Positions 27,201 to 36,367 of a stretch of DNA of 64,000 nucleotides are shown one piece after another. A program made the position numbers and the translations under genes. The notes under the pieces were generated by a model that saw only the letters and a list, made by a program, of their open reading frames with translations, had not been told where the DNA came from and did no database searches. The stretch's first letter is position 1. Every line of letters starts with the position of its first letter. The stretch lies in contig OW569345.1 in assembly GCA_937625935.1 (NCBI GenBank), positions 620,001-684,000 on the forward strand, written 5' to 3'. This DNA comes from Tetramitus jugosus. Its lineage: Eukaryota; Heterolobosea; Eutetramitea; Acrasida; Vahlkampfiidae.

Positions 27201-28576
27201 TACTCCGAACAAGCGATGGTTATGTTCTGTTCCGGAACTTTGCTTTACCATGCATTGCAGATCATTTTGGTCAATACAATACAATTGCTCCCGAAGTTGT
27301 CACCGGTGGATACAAGGCTATAAGCACAAAAGCTGATGTGTACAGTTGTGCCGTGATAATATTTGAAATGATAATGCAGCAGGAGTACAACAAAGATCGC
27401 ACATCCTACGATAATGACTCAGCTAAGAACCTTGTTCCTGAAAAAACTTGGCGATTAATTGGTCCTTATCTGAGACCTGATGTTGAAATCCGTAATCCTG
27501 ACGCTCGACACGCTCTGGAACTCTTCTTGGCTTACAAGGCCGATTTGATCAGCACCCCACTAAGTGATGATGCGGATGAGATTATGAAAGAGTTGCAGTA
27601 CATGAATGTACACAATACCTTGTCAACGAACAAATTCATTAGAACGAAGTGTGACGCATATTCCTTTAATGACCACAGAGAGAGACGCATATCATTTGAA
27701 GCAAACAATCAGATTTCAAAGTGTATAGCGAAGATTAAAGAAACGATAGAGGGTATTGTGCATCTTACTACCGAAGAGACAACCGCACTGCAAAACTTGG
27801 ATCAATTCCTATCAACGAATCCCTCTGATCCTTCAGCTGCTTCTCAGTTCACGAGTGAAGCAACCTATTCGTTGATTCACAAGCTGCTGACACAAATGCC
27901 CGATCAATTTATGGCACTGGACTTGTTCAGATTATTCGTTTTGAACTCGAAGATTCTTCCAACTGTGCTATCTGCCAAGCACGTACACATTGTGGATGAA
28001 CTTTTGAACAACGCAAGAGATAATTATGCCAACTTGTCTATGAACTCAAAGTTGATGTTAAATAGATTGTTGTGTAATATTTCTGCTGATGCGAGTGGAA
28101 GAGCTTACTTGTCTTCCACTTCTGAAAAGAGATCAATTATTGCTGGACTCATTGGTCGTGGGCTCATACTGAAAGGAGACAACGAGAAATCTGTCGGAGG
28201 TGTCCGTGTCACAGCAGCTGCCTTGGCACTGAATATGCGATTGGATATTCACAAGCCGGCTATTGATTGCGATAGTGTGTCCTTGCAGTTAAATGACGAC
28301 ACGAGAAAACTAGTGCTTGCCATTTTGTTTAGTCTCAAGGCTGCACAACCAGTATTTGCCGAAGACATCATTCATCGTCTCTCCGTAACCTTGTACTCTC
28401 TGCTCAAGCAGGATGACCTCATTCTGTCTCTTGTCTTGTCCAGGAAGGACTTTAAGGTGGAAGAACTGGAGTCTGTCATCTCTGCTCAGAGTGAAGCTCT
28501 TTCTCTTGCATTGAAGTCACTTCTTGCACTACCGTCAGCCCAGATCACCAAACCCAGTGTACTCGAGGATATTTGA
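24224..28576 (+). CDS. Ankyrin-repeat protein with kinase-like (pseudokinase) domain
   Basis: This is a 1,450-residue protein. Residues 1-390 are low complexity, acidic and Ser/Asn-rich, around a small conserved-looking segment. Ankyrin repeats fill about residues 390-840, with clear units such as GMTAMMFAAKKGHKSILEMLLAN, NWTALHFAAGTNQEDCFRLLVENGANV and GETPLHRAAANGNPEIMTLLLS. A protein-kinase-like domain follows at about 880-1130: HGNIRKNN replaces the catalytic HRDxKxxN (about residue 985), and FRNF replaces DFG. The activation-segment APE motif (IAPEV) and the helix-F motif (KADVYSCAVIIFEM) are kept. This points to a pseudokinase. The last 300 residues are helical, without repeats that I can name. 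Start: first ATG at 24224; a TTG at 24161 is ignored. AATAAA lies at 28588-28593. Confidence 0.85.
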   Translation: MPIKPNFNNSNHEHDDDQTDQYVLLVYTTAKKQQQQATMTSLQSDDNDNDDSSSASTEVIQRWREFSLPIQAHRVEDWCGLQNLRYYRITTSNNDSRASSVMAASRSLINNNKNNKDKNQKALTVYDDVEIGAKKLRHGCSYMVCGFTSSNSGEDDGRQKFQFFPSTTGWNDPDSDTDSDLSMEDMDGFNRWASSMSNNNNYFFQGSSSGGHSFYNDTMMDHDDDDRVPGLEPIGTTMMTYGNQSSSSSTAIYESDDESQRQRVGQLLPMQSLGEEKHYNASSYYDEDDQQLTSDDQWNARSYYSTYEESHDSYLVSGGTSTTGGGDNDEEDRYSTIALQFVILTEVDYNEAVVLTFGQTLEQALINYYDSLLIDFDREHCIVDDMGSYDLLEQREHCTLNYQLILAASEGNTDRIELLLTLSERAINPAYQTMDGMTAMMFAAKKGHKSILEMLLANPTAKTTIDLAEKEQNWTALHFAAGTNQEDCFRLLVENGANVCVFDKDGYSVLHLALCNKATDIVDTCLELVTKEDDMRSLNRPNNEGSTPVVLAIVHHHYSTAISMINKLEDLDLSIPDTDGYTPLIHAIKEEEFELVKCILNHPSGLATIDYRSRSGKTPLMYAASMDQLDVMEELLSHGADIDLRDIVRDYSAVMFALDHSNLQAARLLIANGCDVRSKYDDMTVAEFCTINGYIEVLEQLVEAGVDINIGSNEESGDETTHVQDTLLLAISSNDVDKIRQLLQSSQVDANKKHEITGETPLHRAAANGNPEIMTLLLSLCSDINIQDTFGRTPLHVARYCKHLAVADELTQMGADETIRDLSGVCPCAIFPTTECILVDQAKVTKIQHIGPASPIVPQGQLYQASFNNQIVELTEYTIATKEEAIDTCRRLVLLQQRLPKLYNHILPSAEKQQKADASIYSLFPRIHGFYFHENTVGIIQDLPTIEAIPFDIHSTEGRSVSLKMDLSIQVWSNLAILHSIGLTHGNIRKNNVLRTSDGYVLFRNFALPCIADHFGQYNTIAPEVVTGGYKAISTKADVYSCAVIIFEMIMQQEYNKDRTSYDNDSAKNLVPEKTWRLIGPYLRPDVEIRNPDARHALELFLAYKADLISTPLSDDADEIMKELQYMNVHNTLSTNKFIRTKCDAYSFNDHRERRISFEANNQISKCIAKIKETIEGIVHLTTEETTALQNLDQFLSTNPSDPSAASQFTSEATYSLIHKLLTQMPDQFMALDLFRLFVLNSKILPTVLSAKHVHIVDELLNNARDNYANLSMNSKLMLNRLLCNISADASGRAYLSSTSEKRSIIAGLIGRGLILKGDNEKSVGGVRVTAAALALNMRLDIHKPAIDCDSVSLQLNDDTRKLVLAILFSLKAAQPVFAEDIIHRLSVTLYSLLKQDDLILSLVLSRKDFKVEELESVISAQSEALSLALKSLLALPSAQITKPSVLEDI

Positions 28577-28895
28577 TAAGGTTGGACAATAAAAGAGAAC
28601 CTTACTGTGCAGCGAAATGTATAAAAATACAATAGTTGAACTCTTTTGACGTCATCGAACCCAACCACAGCCACAACAAATAGGATGAATCCTTTTTAAA
28701 AAAACCTCCTCCTTCCAAGAACCCAGTCGAACGAACCATACCCAACAGCTCTCTGAAATCAAACATCAACGACCCCCACTATCCCCTTCGTCCGAACACG
28801 GTCTGGCAGAAAAAAAGAAGCAGGAAAAAACAATCATCCAAAAATCAAAATCGATCAAAGAACAAAAACAACACAACAACAACAACCATAACAAA
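28577..28895. other. Intergenic region with CRE-type palindrome upstream of the Rab gene
   Basis: It contains the poly(A) signal of the ankyrin-pseudokinase gene, a perfect TGACGTCA at 28647-28654 and the A/C-rich leader of the Rab5-like gene. No coding frame is supported. Confidence 0.6.
28647..28654. promoter_or_regulatory. CRE-like palindrome TGACGTCA
   Basis: This is a perfect bZIP/CREB-type palindrome 241 bp upstream of the Rab5-like start codon. A second perfect copy is at 29111-29118 in the first intron of the same gene. Function is inferred from the motif only. Confidence 0.35.
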
Positions 28896-29754
28896 ATGAA
28901 CACAGGAAACAAAGTAGAAATCAAGGTCGTACTCGTCGGAAGTGTAGGCGTAGGAAAAACTTCGACGGTACTACGGTTCATCAAAGACAATTTCAAAGAA
29001 TATTTAGAGACGACGATTGGAGCGTCATACATGTCCAGAAATATGACTGTAGAGGATATGGTCATCAATTATAATGTCTGGGATACGGGTGCGTACATAC
29101 ATGTTTTACTTGACGTCAATCATAATGGCAAAAAAACGAAAAAGCTAAACCATTTCTTTATTTATGTATACATTTCATTGTTGAACAAATTGGCTACCAC
29201 CAACTGTTTTTGTTGCTGTTGCTGCTTGTCTGTGGAAAACGTATGTGTGTTACTTTTTTTTGGGGCGCTTCCCAGCTGGACAAGAAAAATTCCATTCTCT
29301 CGTTCCTCTGTACTTTAGAAAAGCAACGGCCGTTTTGGTCGTGTATGATTTATCAAGACAAAAGACGTATGAAGATGCAAAACAATGGGTGAAAGCTCTG
29401 AGAAATCACGCACCAGAAAATGCAATTATCGCACTTGCTGGCAATAAGCTCGATCTTGCTAATTTGAGAGACGTTGAAACTGAAGAGGCCAAACAGTATG
29501 CCAACGAAATTGGCGCCATTTTTAGAGAAACGTCGGCAAAGGACTCTACGGGCATTATTCAAATTTTTGAAGAGATTGGAAGGACTCATTTGAACAGAAT
29601 TGGCGAAAGCAGGAGAGCTGATCGTCGCGATGACAATCGTGGTCATGGCAATGTAGGTGTCAATACCGGTAGCCATGACGCAGATTCAGATGTGCCCAAC
29701 CTGAATGGAGGAAACAATGGAACGTCGCCACCGCCACGAAGAATCTGTTGTTAA
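28896..29754 (+). CDS. Rab5-group small GTPase (two exons)
   Basis: Exons are 28896-29088 and 29276-29754; the 187-bp intron (GTGCGT ... CCCAG) splits the Ala codon of the WDTAGQE switch II motif. The product is 223 residues. Nucleotide-binding motifs are complete: P-loop GSVGVGKT, switch I Thr in ETTIGASY, WDTAGQE, NKLD and ETSAK. The stretch FHSLVPLYFRKATAVLVVYD and ALAGNKLDL place it with the Rab5/Rab21/Rab22 group, which acts on early endosomes. A Gly/Asp/Asn-rich hypervariable tail ends RRICC, a double-Cys geranylgeranylation signal. Start ATG at 28896, after an A/C-rich leader. The subfamily call is from memory of the motifs. A CRE-like palindrome lies upstream and another in the intron. 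Confidence 0.92.
29111..29118. promoter_or_regulatory. CRE-like palindrome TGACGTCA in Rab intron
   Basis: This is the second perfect copy of the 8-bp palindrome, 23 bp into the intron of the Rab5-like gene and 464 bp from the upstream copy. Confidence 0.3.
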
Positions 29755-30202
29755 TACCAAGCTTTTGATGCTGCTGCTGCTGCTGTGTGATGTGACATTT
29801 GTGCGTCATTAAAAATATGGAAAGCTTTTGACTTGATTCGATGTCAGGGTAACAAATAATAATAATACTGCTGCTGCTGCTACGAATCGATCAGGTGAGC
29901 AAACAGAAGAATCTGATATGTGTGTAGCTATAGTATGATGATCAGGTGAGCGAACACGATTCAGGGAAACTGGGAGAGAAGTGTGCTGCCCTGAATCCCA
30001 TGGGATATTCGTTGTGTGCAAGTGATGTGTACAGCTGTCTCTGTATCAATTGCACTCAATCGTGTCGTACCTAACTAAATTGACAGATATTTATAAATAA
30101 AGAAAGCTCTCCAGATTGTTTGTCTGACAACAGCGCGCCATATTTTTCTACGGAAAATGGAGCAATTTGGAGCTCTAAACTCAATACCGAAGAACGAACA
30201 GA
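29755..30202. other. Intergenic region with triplet and direct repeats, upstream of B9D1
   Basis: Two CTG tracts are present (29771-29785 and 29869-29880), each following an AGCTTTTGA motif, with a TAA tract between. A 17-bp direct repeat with one mismatch (GATCAGGTGAGC[A/G]AACA) occurs at 29890-29906 and 29940-29956, containing the E-box-like CAGGTG. A TATA-like TATTTATAAATAAA lies at about 30090. No gene is seen. Confidence 0.6.
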
Positions 30203-31264
30203 ATGAGCAACCATATCGATCCTTTAGATTCTGGAATAGGATCGTACAGCAACAATGGAGCTTCGTCTTCTACTCCCATGAGAAGAACGATCTCGAGTAG
30301 ACCTTCCAGTGCTGCCTCCTCGTCCAAGCAACACTCCACTATCCTTCAACAACAGCCATCCTCTTCGTCATTGAGACCACTGTCTTCTGCTTCATCCTCC
30401 CAACAACACTCGCTGTCATCTCATCAGCATCCATTGAGATCTCACAACTCCACAGCAATACGGCCTACCACTACTTCTTCTGCTTCCTATGCTCATTCTC
30501 AAGCTCTACCGCCACAACAACAGCAATCACAGCTCCAACAACAACAATTACCACCTTCTTCAGCACATGTCATTCAACCAACCAACTATTTTGTGGTTGT
30601 GGTCAATGGAATGATTTGTCATGCAGAGTATCCAGGATCAGGCAACCTCTGTTGCAATTACAAGTTCATCTATGGTCCAGACTGGGAAGTAGTGAGAGTA
30701 ACTGGGGAGAGTGCTTGTCTCATTAATGGTATGACTCAAGTCGCAGAGAGAGCACCTGGAACAAGACCCATATTCACCTGGAACTTCCCATTGGAGATTA
30801 CATTCAGAAGCACAAATCCATTTGGATGGCCAAAGCTGGTAGTCACTGTCTCACAACCCAATGGCAAAGGAAGTTTCCCTATTGTCGGGTATGGGTGGTG
30901 TCATGTTCCACTATCGGCCGGTCGATACAGCAATGTGATTCGATTGTTTAAGCCGAGACCATCCTCCATGATTCAGGGCATACTGGCTTCTATTACAGGC
31001 AAACAACCTGAAATCATCAATATAGCAACAGTATGCTCTGATGAAGGTCGAGAGGTCATGAGAACAGTGAGTGAGGGAGCGGTTAAGGTCACATTCGACA
31101 TTGTCACAAAGGATATGAACCAGTTCGGATTCGAAAAGCCAGAGGCAAGAAACTATCAGCACTCGCAGTTGCACATAGGGATGGCAGCCAATGCAGATCC
31201 AGATGTGCTAGCAGATGAATATTCGAGCTTGGTAGATCAAGTGGGAAGTCGGAAGTTGTCCTAA
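30203..31264 (+). CDS. B9D1: B9 domain protein B9D1 (ciliary transition zone)
   Basis: This is a 353-residue protein. The first 125 residues are Ser/Gln-rich and probably disordered. A B9 (C2-like) domain spans about 131-320 and matches B9D1/MKSR1 closely: YFVVVVNGMI, CNYKFIYGPDWEV, FTWNFPLEITFRSTNPFGWPKLVV, VGYGWCHVPLSAGRY, GREVMRTVSEGAV, and VTKDMNQFGF near the end. B9D1 works with B9D2 and MKS1 at the ciliary transition zone, controlling entry of membrane proteins. Human B9D1 is about 204 residues; the excess is the disordered N-terminus and a short tail. The start ATG (30203) is the first in frame. It is one of three ciliary genes in this window. Confidence 0.95.
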   Translation: MSNHIDPLDSGIGSYSNNGASSSTPMRRTISSRPSSAASSSKQHSTILQQQPSSSSLRPLSSASSSQQHSLSSHQHPLRSHNSTAIRPTTTSSASYAHSQALPPQQQQSQLQQQQLPPSSAHVIQPTNYFVVVVNGMICHAEYPGSGNLCCNYKFIYGPDWEVVRVTGESACLINGMTQVAERAPGTRPIFTWNFPLEITFRSTNPFGWPKLVVTVSQPNGKGSFPIVGYGWCHVPLSAGRYSNVIRLFKPRPSSMIQGILASITGKQPEIINIATVCSDEGREVMRTVSEGAVKVTFDIVTKDMNQFGFEKPEARNYQHSQLHIGMAANADPDVLADEYSSLVDQVGSRKLS

Positions 31265-31524
31265 ATAAACTGTCAACCTGGGGTGAACATTGAATGGTCT
31301 TCCAAAGTTGCACAGAAAAAGGAAAGGTTATGATTCTCTGTGCAACATGAGAAGATGAATCACGTTATTGAATTCGCAGATTGTCAATTTAGTTTGTTCG
31401 ATCTGGATTCTGGATCTTGAACTTCATTTTTAGTGTCGGGATGCGCCAACAAAAACAAAAAAACTCCCTTCACACACAACAAACAACAAAACTCGAAAAC
31501 AAAAAAAAAACCAACTCACACATC

Positions 31525-34500
31525 ATGTCCACCACAAACACTGAACCAACTGTTGATCAACAAGCATCACCAGTCGATGCTGCTGCCGACAAGAAACAAA
31601 AAAAGAAGAAGGCTCTTCAAACTCAACAACACTTTGTCAATGAGACACCATTGGGTCAAAAAAAGGACAGAACAAAGGAATTGGACAATGCATACTATCC
31701 AGCTTCCGTTGAGTCTGCATGGTATGACTATTGGGAGCAAAGTGGATACTTTAAGGCTGACAATGAAGATTCAACACGAGAAAAATTTGTTATTGTGATT
31801 CCACCACCTAATGTGACTGGAGCTTTGCATTTGGGTCACGCATTGACTGTTTCGATCCAAGATTGCTTGTGCAGATGGTATGTGGTGTGAACATTTTTCT
31901 ATACATTGTTTTTGTGTTGTCTCGCACACACATGTCTTGTCTCACGAGAGAGAAAAAGCTTTTTTTTTGTTTTACTGAAAAAAATAACGGTGATCGCTAA
32001 CATGTCTTGTTTTTTTCTCTCTGTTCACATAGGAAGAGAATGCAAGGTAAGAATGTCTTGTATTTGCCTGGTGTTGATCACGCTGGTATCGCTACACAAG
32101 TCGTTGTTGAAAAAATGCTTGATAAACAACAGGCGCACTTGGACAAGGACGATCGTGTCAATAGACATCACTTGGGTCGTGAGGCATTTGTCGAAAAGGT
32201 CTGGGAATGGAAGGATCAATATGGCAAGAGAATTAACAGTCAATTGAGAAGAACAGGTGCTTCACTCGATTGGTCAAGAGAGCGATTCACAATGGACGAA
32301 CAATTGTCAAAGGCTGTGAATGAGGCGTTTGTTCGCATGTACGAATCCGGTATCATCTACCGTGATACCAAGCTTGTCAATTGGTGTTGTCATTTGAAGA
32401 CTGCCATCTCCAATATCGAAGTGGACCACAAGGAATTTGATGCACCAGAGAGAATCAATGTCCCTGGTCACTATGAGAAGAAAAAGTATGACTTTGGTTA
32501 TATTTGGTCTTTTGCTTACAAGGTTGAGGACTCTGATCAGGAGATTGTTGTGTCTACGACACGTCCAGAAACAATGCTCGGTGATACTGCTGTTGCTGTT
32601 CACCCTGATGATGCAAGATACAAGGCCTTGCATGGCAAGTGTGTCATTCATCCATTCAACGGTCGCAGAATTCCAATCATTACGGATGCTGTTCTCGTTG
32701 ATCCTGCTTTCGGTACTGGTGCGGTCAAGATTACCCCTGCTCACGATCCAAACGATTACGAGTGTGGTAAGAGACACAAGCTTCCATTCATCAACATTTT
32801 CACTGATGATGGTAAGTTGAACGAAAATGGTGCTCCATTCGAAGGCATGTTGAGATATGATGCTCGTGAAGCTGTCATCAAGGGATTGGAAGAGAAGGGA
32901 TTGTTCAAGGGCAGAGAACCACACAAGCTTGCTATTGGTAAGTGCAGCAGATCTGGTGACATTATTGAACCAATGTTAAAGCCTCAATGGTACGTTGATT
33001 GCAAGGACGTTGCCAAGACTGCTGTTGAAAAGGTCAGAAACGGTGAACTAAAGATTCAACCGGAAAGAGAAAAGGACACATGGTACAAGTGGTTGGAAAA
33101 CATTCAAGATTGGTGTATTTCTAGACAATTGTGGTGGGGTCACAGAATACCTGCCTATTTGGCCTACGTTGTCGGTCAAGAGGCATCTGTTGACAGGAAT
33201 GCTACTGACTCGTGGATCGTTGCCAGAACTCGTGAAGAAGCAATGAAGAAGGCTATTGAGAAGTTGGGTGTCGCAGAAGACCAGATTGTCTTGGAACAAG
33301 ATGAGGATGTCTTGGATACTTGGTTCTCATCCGGTCTCTTCCCATTCTCAACCATGGGCTGGCCAAATGAAGATGCTGCTGATTTCAAGGCCTTCTATCC
33401 AAATCAATTGCTCGAAACTGGTGTTGATATCATCTTCTTCTGGGTTGCCAGAATGGTTATGATGGGATTGCAATTGACTGGTAAGCTGCCATTCGAGAAT
33501 GTTTTGCTCCATGCCTTGGTCAGAGACAAGGACGGCAAGAAGATGTCCAAGAGTTTGGGTAATGTCATTGATCCTATCGATGTCATCCAAGGTACCACAT
33601 TGGAGAACTTGCACAAGCAATTGTCCTCTGGTAACTTGAGCCCTCTCGAAATGGAGAGAGCAAGCAACTTGCAAAAGAAGCAATACCCAGAAGGTATTCC
33701 AGAGTGTGGTGTCGATGCTCTGAGATTCACCTTGTTGAACTTCTCTACCCCTGAGGGCAGAGATATCAACATGGATGTCATGCGTGTCTACGGTTACAGA
33801 ACATTCTGTAACAAACTGTTCAATGCTGTCAAGTTTGGTTTGGTCAACTTGGAAGGATTTGTCCCAACATTGGACGAAATTCCATCTGCTGATGACAAGA
33901 ATTTGAGCTTTGCTGACAGATGGATTCTCAGCAGACTGGACCAAGCCATCATTGATTGTGATTCTGCTCTGTCCGGTAACGACTTTAGCAAGTACACCAC
34001 TGCTTGCTACGACTTCTTCTTGAAGGAGGTTTGCGATGTCTACTTGGAAGCCATTAAGCCAGTCATGTACCTCGATCCAACTGCCAGCGAAGAAAACGCA
34101 ACCAGAAGAAGAGCTTCTCAACTCGTTCTGTTCACTGTTTTGGAAATTTCCTTGCGATTGATGCACCCTGCTATGCCATTCATTACTGAAGAACTGTGGC
34201 AGAGACTTCCTCACATTCCTCTCTTGCCAAAGAACAGAGAATCAATCATGATCAACCCATATCCAACTTCAACCGGATGGAAGAATCAACAAGTTGAAGA
34301 TGACATGAACTTTGTCAACGATGTCATTCACAAGATTAGATCCGCCAAGGCAAACAACAACTTGAACAACAAGCAAAAGCCAGATATTTACGCAAAGATT
34401 TCTGATGCTCACCTCGCTGAAGTTGTTTCCAACCAAGCCTCTGATATTGAACTCTTGTCCTTCTCAGGTAAGGTTCATGTCGTCACTCCAGATACTGCTG

Positions 34501-34802
34501 TTCCTGAGGGATGCTCTATGGAAGTTGTCAACGCACAATGTGAATTGCACATCAACCTGGAAGGTCTCATTGATTACACTGAGGAAATCTCCAAGCAACA
34601 AAAGTTGCGCGCAAAGTTGGACGGTGCGCTGTCTGGTCTGTTGAAGAAGATGACCATGCCTGCCTATCAGACCAAGGTCCCAGAGAAGGTCCGTAACGAC
34701 GATATCAAGAAGGCTGAACAATGGAAGTCAGAGTTGGAGAAGTTTGATCAAGCTATTGCTGCCATGCAAAAAATGCAAGCCAAATCCGAATCAGCCAACT
34801 AA
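31525..34802 (+). CDS. VARS1: Valyl-tRNA synthetase (two exons)
   Basis: Exons are 31525-31877 and 32033-34802; the 155-bp intron (GTATGT ... CACATAG) splits a Trp codon. The product has 1,040 residues, class I architecture. Visible motifs: PPPNVTGALHLGHAL (HIGH-type, about 93-107), GVDHAGIATQ, the editing domain with STTRPETMLGDTAVAVHP, a stretch ending WGHRIPAY, KKMSKSLGN (KMSKS, about 620), the anticodon-binding helical region, and a C-terminal coiled coil. It charges tRNA-Val. An in-frame ATG at 31441, 28 codons upstream, would add a basic, nearly acid-free extension that could target mitochondria (see findings). AATAAA lies at 34813-34818, where it nearly meets the convergent 2TM gene. 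Confidence 0.96.
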
Positions 34803-34911
34803 ATGTGTTTACAATAAAACAATTGAAACATAAATACGAAATTTTCATGAAAAATGACATGCCTAACTTTTATTTTCTGTACAGATCAAATGATATCAGA
34901 TCAAGCTGCAT

Positions 34912-36039
34912 CTACTGATACAATGATTGTTGATAGGATCCTTGTTGTTGCACGTTTGGTGAGAGAGATCTAGGTGGTCCAGGGTACATTCGCACAGGAG
35001 GCAATGTCTGCTGTTGTTGTGGTGGCATCATTTGATGTGGTGCAAGTGTTGCTTGCCTCATCATGGCAGGTGCTGCATGATGTTGTGGAGGGTAAGCTGG
35101 GATAGTGCTGGATTGGAGCACTGGTTGCTCTTCAATCTGCTGTTGCTGTTGTTGTTGTTCCAACAACATTCTTCTCTCCTTGTTTAGCTTATTCGCTCTG
35201 TAGGCAATCAAATGAATGAGCAAGCAGAATCCCCAAGCAGCCCACACAATCAAGAACCAAGGTGCCCCATGAAAGTGTCTATCATAGCAGTACACAACCA
35301 ACAGAATAAAGTTGATTGTAACATACACGATGAAATGAACAGAAAAGTGACTAAACAATGGTGAGAATGCCTTGTAGTTGGCATGGATCGCAAATAGACC
35401 CATCATGGTCACAACCGGAAAAACAGCCCAAGGATAGTCCCTTCCCGCCATAAAATTCATTACAATAAGCATCGCACTAGTCAAAAAAGAAACTGCGCCG
35501 TGAACCGCAAAAAGCTTTTGAGATTGGGACCATCCGACACTTGCGCCTTGACCATTATCAGCTGCACTCATAATGGAAGGATAACCCATCACAAAGACCA
35601 GTGCCCATGCCATACATGATGCATAAATAATGTGAAGGGGCCAGAAATAACGTCCAGGTGTTGTCAACAGCCACAAACAAGTACAGAACATGCTGAAACT
35701 ACCCAACATGAAACCAATTCTCAACAATGTCTTTGCCTTTGGATGATTAGACAGATACAGTTGATCTACAACTGCATTTTCAGTCTCATTAAAGTCATTG
35801 ATACGAACGGCTGTCGTAATGGTTTGCAAGAAGGGATTTTGTTGTGGAGGCAGTTGTTGTTGCAACTGTGGTTGTTGGATGGGTAGTTGTTGTTGCTGTT
35901 GTTGAGGTTGAGGTGGTTGTTGTTGTGGATAACCTAGAGAACTAGTGGCATAGGCTTGTTGTTGAGGTTGTTGGGGAATGGATGGGTAGACCTGAGGATG
36001 AAGGCCATTATCGAATGGGTTTGGATTTGGATGATTCAT
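34912..36039 (-). CDS. Multi-pass membrane protein with 2TM-type C-terminal domain
   Basis: This 375-residue protein has Gln/Pro-rich ends and a membrane core. From about residue 100 there are about six or seven hydrophobic helices (RIGFMLGSFSMFCTCLWLL, PLHIIYASCMAWALVFVMGY, VHGAVSFLTSAMLIVMNFM, WAVFPVVTMMGLFAI, then a final pair). The final pair, FSVHFIVYVTINFILLVV ... HGAPWFLIVWAAWGFCLLIHL followed by a basic helix (NKLNKERRMLLEQQ), matches the 2TM domain known from bacterial proteins and sensor kinases. No enzymatic motif. Start ATG at 36039. It is convergent with the valyl-tRNA synthetase (109 bp between stops) and divergent from the short frame at 36130. Confidence 0.75.
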   Translation of the reverse strand: MNHPNPNPFDNGLHPQVYPSIPQQPQQQAYATSSLGYPQQQPPQPQQQQQQLPIQQPQLQQQLPPQQNPFLQTITTAVRINDFNETENAVVDQLYLSNHPKAKTLLRIGFMLGSFSMFCTCLWLLTTPGRYFWPLHIIYASCMAWALVFVMGYPSIMSAADNGQGASVGWSQSQKLFAVHGAVSFLTSAMLIVMNFMAGRDYPWAVFPVVTMMGLFAIHANYKAFSPLFSHFSVHFIVYVTINFILLVVYCYDRHFHGAPWFLIVWAAWGFCLLIHLIAYRANKLNKERRMLLEQQQQQQQIEEQPVLQSSTIPAYPPQHHAAPAMMRQATLAPHQMMPPQQQQTLPPVRMYPGPPRSLSPNVQQQGSYQQSLYQ

Positions 36040-36129
36040 TGTTGTTCTAAAGGATGTTTGTTTGATTTTTTGGGTTTGCTTGAGGAAAAAAGTTGGGTGC
36101 TTTTTCAGAGCGAAGAAATCTTGTGCGCA

Positions 36130-36288
36130 ATGGGAGTTCCTTTTTGTTGCTCCAGTTCCGAAATTGACCCTCGTTCTCTACACATCGGACTTTTGCAAAA
36201 ACAGAACGACCAAGCCTTGGAAACAGTGGAGGATTGGATCAGGAGTATTCACAAGAGAATAAAAAGTGAAGCGAACAGCCTCTCTTAA
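36130..36288 (+). CDS. Short protein with N-terminal myristoylation/palmitoylation-type motif
   Basis: A 52-codon frame starts MGVPFCCSSSEIDPRS, the form of an N-myristoylated Gly2 followed by palmitoylatable Cys6-Cys7. It continues as a charged amphipathic helix (QKQNDQALETVEDWIRSIHKRIKSEANS) and stops at 36288. Composition is coding-like and not repetitive. The same frame is open further upstream, but those codons overlap the 2TM gene on the other strand and look unlike protein. There is no homologue that I can name. It lies 90 bp upstream of the tRNA-Tyr. It could be a small membrane-anchored protein or a chance frame. Confidence 0.45.
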   Translation: MGVPFCCSSSEIDPRSLHIGLLQKQNDQALETVEDWIRSIHKRIKSEANSLS

Positions 36289-36367
36289 TTGAATCCACAT
36301 TCCGCTTATATTAGAGAACGGATAAATTTTGAAATTCTTTATTTTTCAAAATTTTGACTAACATGTC

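Noticed and set aside
33348-34214. 288-codon antisense frame
   Set aside because: Antisense of valyl-tRNA synthetase; a by-product of its codon bias.
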